64,000 nucleotides of DNA from Kitasatospora azatica KCTC 9699 (GCF_000744785.1 NZ_JQMO01000003.1:3782001-3846000), one strand, 5' to 3'. Counted from the stretch's first letter, positions 10,571-21,661 are shown. Notes: generated by a model not told the origin, from the letters alone. A program made the numbers and translations.

Positions 10571-11260
10571 GTGGACATCGTCGTCAAGGGCCGCAAGACC
10601 GAGGTGCCCCAGAGGTTCCGCGAGCACGTGGCCGAGAAACTGGAGAAGGTCCAGAAGTTCGACGGCAAGGTGATCAGCCTGGACGTCGAGGTGTCCAAGG
10701 AACACAACCCGCGTCAGGCCGACCGGTCCGACCGGGTGGAGATCACCGTTCGCACCCGTGGCCCGGTGATCCGGGCCGAGGCGGCCGCCGCCGATCCGTA
10801 CGCGGCGCTCGACCTGGCCTCGGCGAAGCTCGACGCCCAGCTGCGCAAGTCCGCGGACCGGCGCCGGGTGCACCACGGCGCGAAGACCACGCCGCTCAGC
10901 GTGGCCCAGGCGACGGCGCGGATCGCGGCGCTGCCGGGCACGGCGACCATGGAGGAGCTCGAGCCGCCGGTACGGAAGACGAAGATCGGCTCGCTCGAGG
11001 TCGAGGGCGAAGGCCCGCTGGTGGTGCGCGAGAAGACGCACGTCGCCCACCCGATGGCGCTCGCCCAGGCGCTCGAGTCCATGGAGCTGGTGGGCCACGA
11101 CTTCTACCTCTTCGTGGAGAAGGACAGCGGCCTGCCCAGCGTGGTCTACCGGCGCCGCGGTTACGACTACGGCGTTATTCACCTGAAGTCGGACGGCCTG
11201 GAGCCGGACGACGAGATCAGCGGCGCCGGCGGCGCGATCAACGCGGCCGCGGAGCGCTGA
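10571..11260 (+). CDS. hpf: Long-form ribosome hibernation promoting factor
   Basis: A 229-residue long HPF. The N-terminal RaiA/HPF domain (residues 1-95, VDIVVKGRKTEVPQRFREHV) binds in the 30S decoding region. The C-terminal domain (about 165-225, EKTHVAHPMALAQALESMEL to YDYGVIHL) drives dimerisation of 70S ribosomes into 100S particles. GTG 10571 is preceded by GGAG at a six-base spacing, and the family consensus starts at this valine. Expression in stationary phase or stress is typical of the family. A strong hairpin terminator follows at 11273. Confidence 0.96.
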   Translation: MDIVVKGRKTEVPQRFREHVAEKLEKVQKFDGKVISLDVEVSKEHNPRQADRSDRVEITVRTRGPVIRAEAAAADPYAALDLASAKLDAQLRKSADRRRVHHGAKTTPLSVAQATARIAALPGTATMEELEPPVRKTKIGSLEVEGEGPLVVREKTHVAHPMALAQALESMELVGHDFYLFVEKDSGLPSVVYRRRGYDYGVIHLKSDGLEPDDEISGAGGAINAAAER

Positions 11261-11272
11261 ACCACTGCCCCA

Positions 11273-11300
11273 GCCCGGCGGCCGCCTCCGGCCGCCGGGC
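11273..11300 (+). terminator. Rho-independent-type terminator after hpf
   Basis: A perfect 12-bp G/C stem (11273-11284 with 11289-11300) closed by a 4-base loop, followed by CTTGT. It lies 13 bases after the hpf stop and lacks a long U-run, as is usual in Streptomyces. Confidence 0.75.
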
Positions 11301-11451
11301 CTTGTGCTGCCCGCGCTCTGTGCTGCCCGGGGCCCTGCGTTACCCGCGCCCGGCGGGGACCCGTCCGGGGGATCCGCCGATCGGCGGTTGAGCCCAGTGC
11401 TGATTACCGTGGAATGATGAGGCCCACAGCATTCGGCGACGGGGAGGGCGG

Positions 11452-12180
11452 ATGGCGGAGCGGTTCGACGGCGGTGGTGGCGAGAGCCCAGGGCCCGAGT
11501 ACGCACCACGCGGCGGCGAGCCCATTCGCGTCCTGGTGGTGGACGACCACGCCCTGTTCAGGCGCGGGCTGGAGATCGTACTCGCCGAGGAGACGGACAT
11601 CAGGGTCGTCGGCGAGGCCGGTGACGGCGCCGAGGCGGTGCTCAAGGCGGCCGACCTGCTGCCCGACATCATCCTGATGGATGTCCGGATGCCGCGCCGC
11701 AGCGGCATCGAGGCCTGCACCTCGATCAAGGAGGTGGCCCCGAGTACCAAGATCATCATGCTGACGATAAGCGACGAGGAGGCCGACCTCTACGAGGCGA
11801 TCAAGGCGGGGGCCACCGGCTACCTGCTCAAGGAGATCTCCACCGACGAGGTGGCCACCGCGATCCGCGCGGTGGCTGACGGCCAGTCACAGATCAGCCC
11901 CTCGATGGCGGCCAAGCTGCTCACCGAGTTCAAGTCGATGATCCAGCGCCGGTCGGACGACCGGGAGTTGGTCCCCGCGCCGCGGCTGACCGACCGGGAG
12001 CTGGAGGTGCTCAAGCTGGTCGCCACCGGGATGAACAACCGGGAGATCGCCAAGGAGTTGTTCATCAGCGAGAACACCGTGAAGAACCACGTGCGCAACA
12101 TCCTGGAGAAGCTGCAGCTGCACTCCCGGATGGAGGCCGTGGTCTACGCGATGCGCGAGAAGATCCTCGAAATAGGGTGA
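11452..12180 (+). CDS. NarL/FixJ-family response regulator (orphan)
   Basis: A 242-residue regulator starting at ATG 11452 behind GGGAGGG. After a 24-residue Gly/Glu-rich leader, the receiver domain shows VVDDHALFRRG, phosphoacceptor Asp77 (ILMDVRMPRRSG) and Lys in YLLKEIS. The LuxR-type helix-turn-helix domain is at the C-terminus (LTDRELEVLKLVATGMNNRE, then ENTVKNHVRNIL). No histidine kinase gene is adjacent, so its partner is unknown. It is separated from hpf by a terminator and about 150 bases, and so is probably its own transcription unit. Conservation beside secA and mtrAB in streptomycetes suggests a core rather than accessory role. Confidence 0.93.
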   Translation: MAERFDGGGGESPGPEYAPRGGEPIRVLVVDDHALFRRGLEIVLAEETDIRVVGEAGDGAEAVLKAADLLPDIILMDVRMPRRSGIEACTSIKEVAPSTKIIMLTISDEEADLYEAIKAGATGYLLKEISTDEVATAIRAVADGQSQISPSMAAKLLTEFKSMIQRRSDDRELVPAPRLTDRELEVLKLVATGMNNREIAKELFISENTVKNHVRNILEKLQLHSRMEAVVYAMREKILEIG

Positions 12181-12205
12181 CCCGCAGGCCGGTTGGGGCA
12201 CCCGG

Positions 12206-13372
12206 TCAGTCGAGCAGCTTCTCCAGGGCGGGGCGCAGCGCCTCGTCGCTCAGCGACTCCACCCGGACCGCCCGGCAGCCGACCCAGTCGGCCGCCTCGC
12301 GCAGCGCCCGGGCCAGCGCGGGCAGGTGCTTCGGCGCGTCCAGCGAGATCTGACGGGCCACCAGGATGCCTGCCTCGCGGGCCGGATCGACCCGGCCGAC
12401 CAGCTGACCGCCGGTCAGCAGCGGCATCGCGAAGTAGCCGTGTATCCGCTTGTGCTTGGGGGTGTAGGCCTCCAGGCGATGCGTCATGCCGAAGATCCGC
12501 TCGGTCCGGGCGCGGTCCCAGACCAGGGAGTCGAACGGCGAGAGCAGCGTGGTGCGGTGGCGCCCGTTCGGGGCCGTGGCCAGCGCCTCCGGGTCGGCCC
12601 AGGCAGGGGCGTCCCAGCCGGCGACCGCGACCGGGACCAGGCCGGTCTCCTCCAGCACCTCGTCCAACTGGGCGGACTTCAGGCGGTGGTAGTCCAGCAG
12701 GTCGGCCCGGGTGGCCACGCCGAGGGCCTGGCCGGCCTGGCGGACCAGTTGGGTCAGGCACTGACGGTCGGTCAGGTCGCGCTGGTGGAACTCGGCGGGG
12801 ATGGCCTGCTCGGCCAGTGCGTAGACGCGCTTCCAGCCGCGGCGCTCGGTGCAGACCACGTCGCCGAAGGCCAGCGCCCGCTCCACCGCGATCTTGGCGT
12901 CGGACCAGTCCCACCACTCGGCGGTCCGCTTGGCGCCGCCGAGCTCGGTGCTGGTCAGCGGGCCCTCGGCGCCCAGCCGGTCCAGCACGCCCTGGTAGGC
13001 CTCGGGGCTCACCCGGTGGTTCCACAGGTTGCCGCGGTCGCGGTAGGCACGGCGGCGGAAGGCGAACAGCGGCCATTCCTCGACCGGCAGCACGCAGGCC
13101 GCGTGCGACCAGTACTCGAAGGAGGCCCCCGAGCCCCAGTAGGCCTGCTCGACGGCCGGGCGGCCGACGGCGCCGAGCCGGGCGTAGGGGACCAGCTCGT
13201 GCGAGCGGGCCAGCACCGAGATGGTGTCCAACTGGACCGCGCCGAGGTGGCGCAGCACGCCGCGCACCCCGGCCCGCCGGTCCGGGGCCCCGAGCAGGCC
13301 CTGGGCGCGCAGGGCGATCCGGCGGGCGTCGTCGGGGCCGAGGGTCAGGGTGGGCGGTGGCGCTGCGGTCAT
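12206..13372 (-). CDS. YcaQ/AlkX-type interstrand-crosslink DNA glycosylase (HTH_42 family)
   Basis: A 388-residue winged-helix protein of the crosslink-repair DNA glycosylase family. These enzymes unhook alkylated purines, including interstrand crosslinks. The catalytic QxD/Q motif is visible as QLD in LGAVQLDTISV (about residues 48-50), the YcaQ/AlkX version rather than the AlkZ QxQ version. Other conserved blocks are YFAMPLLTGGQLVGRVD and LLSPFDSLVWDR. The gene is convergent with the response regulator gene, leaving 25 bases between stops. The general DNA-repair role is inferred from family; no antibiotic cluster is adjacent that would suggest self-resistance. Confidence 0.9.
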   Translation of the reverse strand: MTAAPPPTLTLGPDDARRIALRAQGLLGAPDRRAGVRGVLRHLGAVQLDTISVLARSHELVPYARLGAVGRPAVEQAYWGSGASFEYWSHAACVLPVEEWPLFAFRRRAYRDRGNLWNHRVSPEAYQGVLDRLGAEGPLTSTELGGAKRTAEWWDWSDAKIAVERALAFGDVVCTERRGWKRVYALAEQAIPAEFHQRDLTDRQCLTQLVRQAGQALGVATRADLLDYHRLKSAQLDEVLEETGLVPVAVAGWDAPAWADPEALATAPNGRHRTTLLSPFDSLVWDRARTERIFGMTHRLEAYTPKHKRIHGYFAMPLLTGGQLVGRVDPAREAGILVARQISLDAPKHLPALARALREAADWVGCRAVRVESLSDEALRPALEKLLD

Positions 13373-13436
13373 GCCGGGCAGCGTAAAGGGTGCCGCTGAC
13401 AGCCGGGCGTGGGGTGCGTCAGTCCATGCCCGGGTC

Positions 13437-14051
13437 TCAGTTCACCGGGTCTCGGTCCACCGGGTCTCGGTCCAGCGGATCGGTGGCCAGGCGGGCGTGC
13501 AGGTGCAGGTCGTGGCGGTGGCCGAGACTGTCCGGCATCGCCTCGCGCAGCGTGCCCTCCAGTCGGTAGCCGCCCTTGCGGGCGATCGCGCAGGATGCGC
13601 CGTGCGCTGCGGCGTGTCCCAACTCCATCCGGTGCAGGTCAAGTTCGGCGAACGCCCAGGCGGTGGCGAGCAGCAGCGCGCCGGTCGCCACGCCACGGCC
13701 GCGGGCGGCGGGCATGGTCCAGTAGCCGACTCGCGCGGTGCGGAACTCCTGGTCGATCTCGCGGATCGCGAGGTGGCCGAGGAGCCGGCCGGTCCGCGGG
13801 TCCCGGGCCGCCCAGCCGGCCAGGGTGCCCTCGGCGGCGCGGGCCAGGACGCGGGCGAGCCACGCGCGGGCCTGCTCCTCGGTCGGGACCTCGAGTTGGG
13901 CGCGCGGGTTCCAGCGAGCCTGCTCGGGGTCGCCGAGGCCGATCCGCAGGTCGTCCAGGTCCGGCTGGTCGAGCTCGGCGGACCAGGGGGTCAGCAGCAG
14001 TTCGGGTCCGCGCAGTTCGACCGCGGTCGGGGTCGGGGTCGGGGTCGGCAT
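13437..14051 (-). CDS. GNAT N-acetyltransferase with tandem-repeat ends
   Basis: A 204-residue GNAT-family protein of the RimJ/RimL type. The acetyl-CoA loop is recognisable in VGYWTMPAARGRGVATGALLL split as VGYWTMPAARGRG and VATGALLL, followed by WAFAELDLHRMEL. ATG 14051 overlaps the stop of the upstream GNAT gene by one base (TGATG). Both ends are encoded by simple tandem repeats: four 6-bp GGTCGG units give the N-terminal PTPTPTPT, and three 15-bp units give the C-terminal DRDPV repeats. The substrate is unknown. Confidence 0.9.
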   Translation of the reverse strand: MPTPTPTPTAVELRGPELLLTPWSAELDQPDLDDLRIGLGDPEQARWNPRAQLEVPTEEQARAWLARVLARAAEGTLAGWAARDPRTGRLLGHLAIREIDQEFRTARVGYWTMPAARGRGVATGALLLATAWAFAELDLHRMELGHAAAHGASCAIARKGGYRLEGTLREAMPDSLGHRHDLHLHARLATDPLDRDPVDRDPVN

Positions 14052-14605
14052 CAGATCGCCAGCTCGGAGGCCAGCAGCGAGCCCATCCAGGCGTCGAGGT
14101 ACGCCCCGCGCTGGGCCGCGTAGGAGCGCAGGGTGCCCTCCAGGGTGAAGCCGGCCTTGCGGGCCAGCGCCAGCGAGGGCTCGTTGCCGACGTAGGCCAC
14201 CCACTCCAGGCGGCGCAGGTCGCGCTCGGCCACGCCCCAGCGGCAGACCGCGTGCAGGGCCTCCAGCCCGTAGCCGCGTCCGCGCGCCTCGGCGGCGGTC
14301 CAGTAGCCGACCTCGGCCGCGCCCGGTCCCCGGGCGGCCAGGCTCTGGGTGCCGACCAGTGCGCCGGTCTGCTTCTCGACCACGCACCAGATCGGGTTCC
14401 GGCCGGTGGCCCAGCCCTCGGTGGCGAGCCGGTCGACGAAGAACTCGGCGTCCGCCCGCCGGTAGGGCGAGGGCACCACCGTCCAGCGCTGGATCTCCTC
14501 GTCCTGGCAGGCCGCGAAGATCGCGTCGATGTCGGCCGGGACCGGGGCGCGCAGGATCAGCCGGTCGGTCTCCAGGGTCACTGGTTCCAAGATCGGTTCG
14601 CTCAT
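14051..14605 (-). CDS. GNAT N-acetyltransferase (RimJ/RimL-like)
   Basis: A 184-residue acetyltransferase starting at ATG 14605 (MSEPILEPVTLETDRLILR). GNAT motifs are EVGYWTAAEARGRGYG (acetyl-CoA pyrophosphate loop) and EWVAYVGNEPSLALARKAGF. It overlaps the following GNAT gene by one base, so the two may be co-translated and possibly arose by duplication. No strong Shine-Dalgarno is seen upstream. It is divergent from secA. Whether it acts on protein N-termini or on small molecules cannot be told from the sequence. Confidence 0.92.
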   Translation of the reverse strand: MSEPILEPVTLETDRLILRAPVPADIDAIFAACQDEEIQRWTVVPSPYRRADAEFFVDRLATEGWATGRNPIWCVVEKQTGALVGTQSLAARGPGAAEVGYWTAAEARGRGYGLEALHAVCRWGVAERDLRRLEWVAYVGNEPSLALARKAGFTLEGTLRSYAAQRGAYLDAWMGSLLASELAI

Positions 14606-14770
14606 GTACGGGAGTATCGCGGGCCGCGGCGCGGGGTGAAAGTGCCTTTCTCGTGCCCGGTTTGTACCCGTTCTGATACCTATCGCGGGATCCGCCCCCA
14701 CGAGTGACACCGGAATGGCGTGCTGACGCACCTCCCGGGGCATTGGCCTCCTCGCATACGATGGCCCGTG

Positions 14771-14790
14771 CGGTGGGGTGGATCCCACCG
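14771..14790 (+). other. Hairpin at the 5' end of the secA transcript
   Basis: CGGTGGG at 14771-14777 is complementary to CCCACCG at 14784-14790. It lies just after a TACGAT -10-like box (14757-14762), so it would form the first bases of the secA mRNA, about 50 bases before the start codon. A role in mRNA stability or control is possible. Confidence 0.4.
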
Positions 14791-14840
14791 CGCAAGTCGT
14801 TGCCCAATCCAGTGCCAATCCAGGCGAGGAGCCCGCTCAA

Positions 14841-17594
<2,754 letters not shown>

Positions 17595-17608
17595 GCAGCA
17601 CCCGGTAC

Positions 17609-17642
17609 GGGGCGCCGCTCGGGGATTCCCGGGCGGCGCCCC
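17609..17642 (+). terminator. Terminator after secA
   Basis: A 15-bp G/C-rich stem with one internal mismatch region and a 4-base loop (GATT), followed by GCCGCTTTT. It starts 14 bases after the secA stop and can also serve the convergent Rv3235-like gene. Confidence 0.8.
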
Positions 17643-17650
17643 GCCGCTTT

Positions 17651-18286
17651 TCACCGCGCCTCCACGGCCGCGCACTGCCACTGGTCGGTGCGCCGGTGCC
17701 GCTCCAGCCGGAACGCCACCATGTGGTGCCGGATCCCGGCCTCGACCCGGACGCAGACCTCCAGCGCACCGGGGGCCGGGGTGGAGTCGTGCACCGGACC
17801 GAGCCTGGGCAGGGCGGCTCCCGGCTGCCGCAGCGGACCGCCGTGCACCAGCCTGGCCAGCTGCCGGTAGCCGTCGTGGGTGGTGTGCCGGACCAGCTGG
17901 CCGGCCGGGCGCACCCCGGCCAGCACCTCGACCAGCCGCAGCGCGAACCGCCGGGCCAGGTCCTTGCGCCCGGCGCTGTCGCGGCCGTCGCCGCCGGCCG
18001 GGCCGCAGGCCGCTCGCGGCTGCCGGGGTGCGCGCGGCGGTGCCGGCCGGTGCCGGGGCAGCGGGCCGGCGGCCGGCCTCGGGGCGGCCGCCAGCGCGCT
18101 GATCGTCGGTGCGGTGATCGTCGGCGCGCTGATCGTCGGTGCGGTGATCGTCGGCGCGCTGATCGTCGGTGCGATGGTCGGCGCGCTGATCGTCGGTGCG
18201 ATGGTCGGCGCGCTGGCGGGCGGCGTGGCGGCCGGATGCGCGGTGGCAGTGTGCGCAGTGGCGGGACGGATCGCGGTCTCGGTCAT
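17651..18286 (-). CDS. Rv3235-family protein with expanded APTI repeats
   Basis: A 211-residue protein resembling mycobacterial Rv3235, whose gene also lies near secA in actinobacteria. The C-terminal 110 residues carry the family pattern (FALRLVEVLAGVRPAGQL, VRVEAGIRHHMVAFRLER, DQWQCAAVEAR). The N-terminal half is a Thr/Ala/Pro/Ile tract of repeating APTISAPTI units encoded by tandem DNA repeats at 18096-18209. ATG 18286 is the assigned start; a weak G-rich sequence lies upstream. The function is unknown. Confidence 0.8.
   Translation of the reverse strand: MTETAIRPATAHTATAHPAATPPASAPTIAPTISAPTIAPTISAPTITAPTISAPTITAPTISALAAAPRPAAGPLPRHRPAPPRAPRQPRAACGPAGGDGRDSAGRKDLARRFALRLVEVLAGVRPAGQLVRHTTHDGYRQLARLVHGGPLRQPGAALPRLGPVHDSTPAPGALEVCVRVEAGIRHHMVAFRLERHRRTDQWQCAAVEAR
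18096..18209. repeat. Tandem 15/27-bp repeats inside the Rv3235-like gene
   Basis: Read on the plus strand, 15-bp units of the form GCGSTGATCGTCGGY are repeated five times. Two 27-bp units then add GCGATGGTCGGC. All are multiples of three and keep the frame, encoding APTI/SAPTI repeats. The near identity of copies suggests recent slippage expansion. Confidence 0.85.
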
Positions 18287-18584
18287 GGGCGGTACCCCCG
18301 GGTGCGGGCTGCGGAAGCGGGCGTGTGTCAGTGCTATCGGCGTCCCGGCCCGCGCCTCAAGCGCTTTCCGGGTACCCCGCCCGGGGTCCCCCGAACGGCC
18401 GCTTGACAGCCCCGGCACCCCTGGCAGGCACCGGCCGACGCCCGCCACACCCGGCGTCCGGGCCCGGCCTGCGGGCCCGCCGCGATGCGCTCGAAGGGGT
18501 ACACCCGGGGTGATCGTCCTGGCCGTATTCTGTGGAGGTCCCCAGGACCGCCCCAAGGACCAACCGGAAGCGAGCGTGCCCCCG

Positions 18585-19094
18585 ATGCGTGTCTACGTGC
18601 CCACCACCCTGGCCGCCCTGGCCCAGGCGCACCCGGACGGCGCGCTGGAGCAGTCCGCTGCCTACGCCGTCACCCCGGCGCTGCGCGAGTGGTACGTCAG
18701 CGACGACCTCGAGGAGCTGGAGTACGCCGCGCTGGTCCGGGCCGCGCAGTCCTCGCTGCGTCTGCTGGCCGCCGACCCGGGCGCGCCGCGCCGGCGCGTG
18801 GTGGTGGCGCTGGACGTGCCGGACAAGGCCGTGCAGCCGTTCGCCGGAGACGAGTACCAGGACCAGGCCTCGCTCGGCCGGGTCAGCCTCGCCGCCCCCG
18901 TCCAGTTGGCCAAGGCCGCCGCCGTGCACGCGGACGCCGACGAGCAGGAGGTCACCGCGGACGTGGCCGCGGCGGTCGGTGCGATCACCGCCGCGGACGC
19001 GGGCGACGCCGACGCGCAGTTCAGCGTGGACGGCGCCGAGGATCACGAGCTGCTCTGGTTCGCGACCCAGGAGATCGCCGGTCTGATCGGCTGA
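18585..19094 (+). CDS. DUF6912-family conserved actinobacterial protein
   Basis: A 169-residue acidic protein starting MRVYVPTTLAALAQAH, with the conserved block REWYVSDDLEELEYAAL. I chose ATG 18585 because family members begin at MRVYVP. An in-frame GTG at 18576 has the better-spaced GGAAG site and is a real alternative that would add three residues. No catalytic motif or membrane segment is visible. It sits between secA and a HAD phosphatase gene, as in other streptomycetes. Function unknown. Confidence 0.85.
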   Translation: MRVYVPTTLAALAQAHPDGALEQSAAYAVTPALREWYVSDDLEELEYAALVRAAQSSLRLLAADPGAPRRRVVVALDVPDKAVQPFAGDEYQDQASLGRVSLAAPVQLAKAAAVHADADEQEVTADVAAAVGAITAADAGDADAQFSVDGAEDHELLWFATQEIAGLIG

Positions 19095-19166
19095 CCGTCC
19101 GCCCGTCGATCCGTCGACACCCCCCAACCTTCGGCCGGGGGTTGCCCGCATGTCAGTCCGACCCGT

Positions 19167-19172
19167 TACCGT
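19167..19172 (+). promoter_or_regulatory. -10 box TACCGT of a likely leaderless promoter
   Basis: TACCGT (TAnnnT) ends six bases before the GTG of the HAD gene, placing transcription start at or next to the start codon. A possible -35, TTGCCC, lies at 19142-19147 with a long 19-base spacer. Confidence 0.45.
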
Positions 19173-19178
19173 TCCGGG

Positions 19179-19835
19179 GTGCGAACTCATATCGTCTGGG
19201 ACTGGAACGGGACCCTGCTCAATGACATGGCGGCCGTGGTCGGCGCCAGCAACGCCGCCTTCGCCACGGTCGGCGGGGCACCGCTGAGCCTGGAGCAGTA
19301 CCGCGCCAACTACGAGATCCCGATCCCGCGCTTCTACAAGCGGGTGCTGGGCTTCCAGCCGAGCGGTGCCCAGTGGGAGGCGCTGGACGCCGCCTTCCAG
19401 CAGCGTTACTCGGAGTTGAGCGGCGGCTGCACCCTGACCGAGGGCGTGGTGGAGCTGCTGGCCGGCTGGGCGGCCGAGGGCGGCACCCAGTCACTGCTGT
19501 CGATGTATGAGCACCAGCGGCTGGTTCCGGTGGTCGAGCGGTTCGGCATCCAGCGGCACTTCCTGCGGGTGGACGGCCGGGTCGGCCCCTCGCACGGACA
19601 GAAGGCCGCCTCGCTGGTCCGGCACCTGGCCGCGCTCGGCCCGACGGTGGACCCGGCCCGCACCGTGCTGATCGGCGACGCGGCGGACGACGCGCTGGCC
19701 GCCCGGGAGGCCGGGGCGCACGCCGTGCTGTACACCGGCGGCTCGCACATCCGGGAGAACCTCGAGCCGATCGGCGTCCCGGTGGTGGACACCCTGGCCG
19801 AGGCCGTCGAGTTGGCGCGGAAGATCACGCGCTGA
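19179..19835 (+). CDS. HAD-superfamily phosphatase (phosphoglycolate-phosphatase-like)
   Basis: A 218-residue HAD hydrolase. Motif I is DWNGTLLND, where Asn replaces the usual second Asp of DxD; motif II is around LLSMYEHQ, and motif IV is VLIGDAADDALAAREAG. The cap region is helical, as in C1-type phosphatases. GTG 19179 has no Shine-Dalgarno, but a TACCGT box at 19167-19172 lies six bases upstream, which fits a leaderless mRNA. The substrate is unknown. Confidence 0.88.
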   Translation: MRTHIVWDWNGTLLNDMAAVVGASNAAFATVGGAPLSLEQYRANYEIPIPRFYKRVLGFQPSGAQWEALDAAFQQRYSELSGGCTLTEGVVELLAGWAAEGGTQSLLSMYEHQRLVPVVERFGIQRHFLRVDGRVGPSHGQKAASLVRHLAALGPTVDPARTVLIGDAADDALAAREAGAHAVLYTGGSHIRENLEPIGVPVVDTLAEAVELARKITR

Positions 19836-19914
19836 GCGGTGTGTCGCGGGCCGGCGGTCGGCGCTCGGGTGGTCAAGGTGGGACCGACCACCGAAGCGAG
19901 GAGTACCGCCGACC

Positions 19915-21546
19915 ATGCCGATCGACGCCGTGACCCAGGTGCCCGAACCGGTCAACGAGCCGGTGCACGGCTACGCCCCGGGCAGCCCCGAGCGCGCCCG
20001 GCTGCTGAGGCGGCTGGACGAGCTGGCGGCCGAGCCGATCCCGCTGCCGATGACCATCGGCGGCGAGCAGCGGTTCGGCTCCGGTGAGCGGATCGACGTG
20101 GTCCAGCCGCACCACCACGCCGCCAAGCTCGGCGTGCTGGGCAACGCCACCCAGCAGGACGCCAAGCTCGCGGTGGACGCCGCGTTGGCGGCCGCGCCCG
20201 AGTGGCGCCGGCTCTCCTTCGACGACCGGGCGGCGGTCTTCCTGCGCGCGGCGGACCTGTTGGCCGGCCCCTGGCGGGAGACCCTGGCGGCGGCCACCAT
20301 GCTGGGCCAGTCCAAGACCGTCCAGCAGGCCGAGATCGACGCGCCCTGCGAGCTGGTCGACTTCTGGCGGTTCAACGTGCACTTCGCCCGGCAGCTGCTG
20401 GCCGAGCAGCCGCGCTCCTCGCCCGGGGTGTGGAACCGCACCGACCACCGCCCGCTGGAGGGCTTCGTCTACGCCGTCACCCCGTTCAACTTCACCGCGA
20501 TCGCCGGGAACCTGCCCACCGCCCCGGCACTGATGGGCAACACCGTGGTCTGGAAGCCCTCGCCCACCCAGACCCTCTCGGCGTTCCACCTGATGCGCCT
20601 GCTGGAGGCGGCCGGGCTGCCGCCCGGGGTGATCAACCTGGTGACCGGCGACGGCCAGGCGCTCTCCGAGGTGGCGCTGGCGCACCGGGAGCTGGCCGGC
20701 CTGCACTTCACCGGTTCCACCCGGACCTTCCAGTCGCTCTGGCAGACCATCGGCGCCAATCTGGCGAAGTACCGCGGCTATCCGCGGATCGTCGGGGAGA
20801 CCGGCGGCAAGGACTTCCTGATCGCGCACCCCTCGGCCGATCCGGCGGTGCTGAAGACCGCGCTGATCCGGGGCGCCTTCGAGTACCAGGGCCAGAAGTG
20901 CTCGGCGCTCTCCAGGGCCTACCTGCCGCGCGGGCTCTGGCAGCAGATCAGGGACGAACTGCTGGCCGAGGTGGACGCCCTGACGGTGGGTGATGTCAGC
21001 GACCTGTCCAACTTCATGGGCGCCCTGATCGACGCCCGCGCCTTCGCCAAGAACCGCGACGCGATCGAGCGGGCGAAGCGGGACCGGAGGGTGGAGCTGG
21101 TGGCGGGCGGGCAGTACGACGACGCGATCGGGTACTTCGTCCGGCCGACCGTGCTGGTCGGCGAGGATCCGGGGAACGAGATCTTCTCGACCGAGTACTT
21201 CGGCCCGATCCTGGCCGTGCACGTCTACGAGGAGAAGCGGTGGACCGAGGCGCTGGCCGCGGTGGACGCCGGCGCGCCGTACGGCCTGACCGGGGCGGTG
21301 CTGGCCCAGGACCGGTACGCCATCGCGCAGGCCGTCGAGGCGCTGCGCTACGCGGCCGGCAACTTCTACATCAACGACAAGCCGACCGGCGCGGTGGTCG
21401 GCCAGCAGCCCTTCGGCGGCGGCCGCGCCTCCGGCACCAACGACAAGGCCGGCGCGGCGCAGAACCTGCTGCGGTGGACCTCGACCCGGTCGATCAAGGA
21501 GACCTTCGTTCCACCCACCGTGACGGGCTACCCCCACATGGGCTAG
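19915..21546 (+). CDS. pruA: L-glutamate gamma-semialdehyde (P5C) dehydrogenase
   Basis: A 543-residue aldehyde dehydrogenase of the RocA/PruA class. It oxidises glutamate semialdehyde to glutamate with NAD+ in proline catabolism. The catalytic Cys329 lies in YQGQKCSALSRAYLP, the general-base Glu in IVGETGGKDF, and the coenzyme region in VYAVTPFNFTAIAGNLP. The family-typical C-terminus FGGGRASGTNDKAG is present. ATG 19915 follows GAGGAG. The proline dehydrogenase partner gene is not in the window, but the next gene consumes glutamate, so the two genes encode consecutive steps. Confidence 0.95.
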   Translation: MPIDAVTQVPEPVNEPVHGYAPGSPERARLLRRLDELAAEPIPLPMTIGGEQRFGSGERIDVVQPHHHAAKLGVLGNATQQDAKLAVDAALAAAPEWRRLSFDDRAAVFLRAADLLAGPWRETLAAATMLGQSKTVQQAEIDAPCELVDFWRFNVHFARQLLAEQPRSSPGVWNRTDHRPLEGFVYAVTPFNFTAIAGNLPTAPALMGNTVVWKPSPTQTLSAFHLMRLLEAAGLPPGVINLVTGDGQALSEVALAHRELAGLHFTGSTRTFQSLWQTIGANLAKYRGYPRIVGETGGKDFLIAHPSADPAVLKTALIRGAFEYQGQKCSALSRAYLPRGLWQQIRDELLAEVDALTVGDVSDLSNFMGALIDARAFAKNRDAIERAKRDRRVELVAGGQYDDAIGYFVRPTVLVGEDPGNEIFSTEYFGPILAVHVYEEKRWTEALAAVDAGAPYGLTGAVLAQDRYAIAQAVEALRYAAGNFYINDKPTGAVVGQQPFGGGRASGTNDKAGAAQNLLRWTSTRSIKETFVPPTVTGYPHMG

Positions 21547-21576
21547 GGCCGGTCAGTCGGTGGAAAGCGGCCTGGT

Positions 21577-21591
21577 TGGACATGGTGTCCA
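21577..21591. promoter_or_regulatory. Dyad TGGACA-N3-TGTCCA upstream of the GDH promoter
   Basis: A perfect 6-bp inverted repeat with a three-base centre, about 42 bases upstream of the -35 element at 21633. It is a candidate operator; the cognate regulator is not known. Confidence 0.4.
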
Positions 21592-21632
21592 GGAAAACCG
21601 GATCTTCCTATGGGATTGCTCCTCCATGTCCC

Positions 21633-21661
21633 CTGACACCTTCGTTTCATCCGGTTAGGCT
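21633..21661 (+). promoter_or_regulatory. Vegetative-type promoter for the glutamate dehydrogenase gene
   Basis: CTGACA (21633-21638) and TAGGCT (21656-21661) are separated by 17 bases, close to the HrdB-type consensus. The predicted start is near 21668, giving a leader of about 180 bases before the ATG at 21847. Confidence 0.65.

Noticed and set aside
19873-21537. A 554-codon frame antisense to the P5C dehydrogenase gene
   Set aside because: Same reason: codon-position shadow with no recognisable protein motif.
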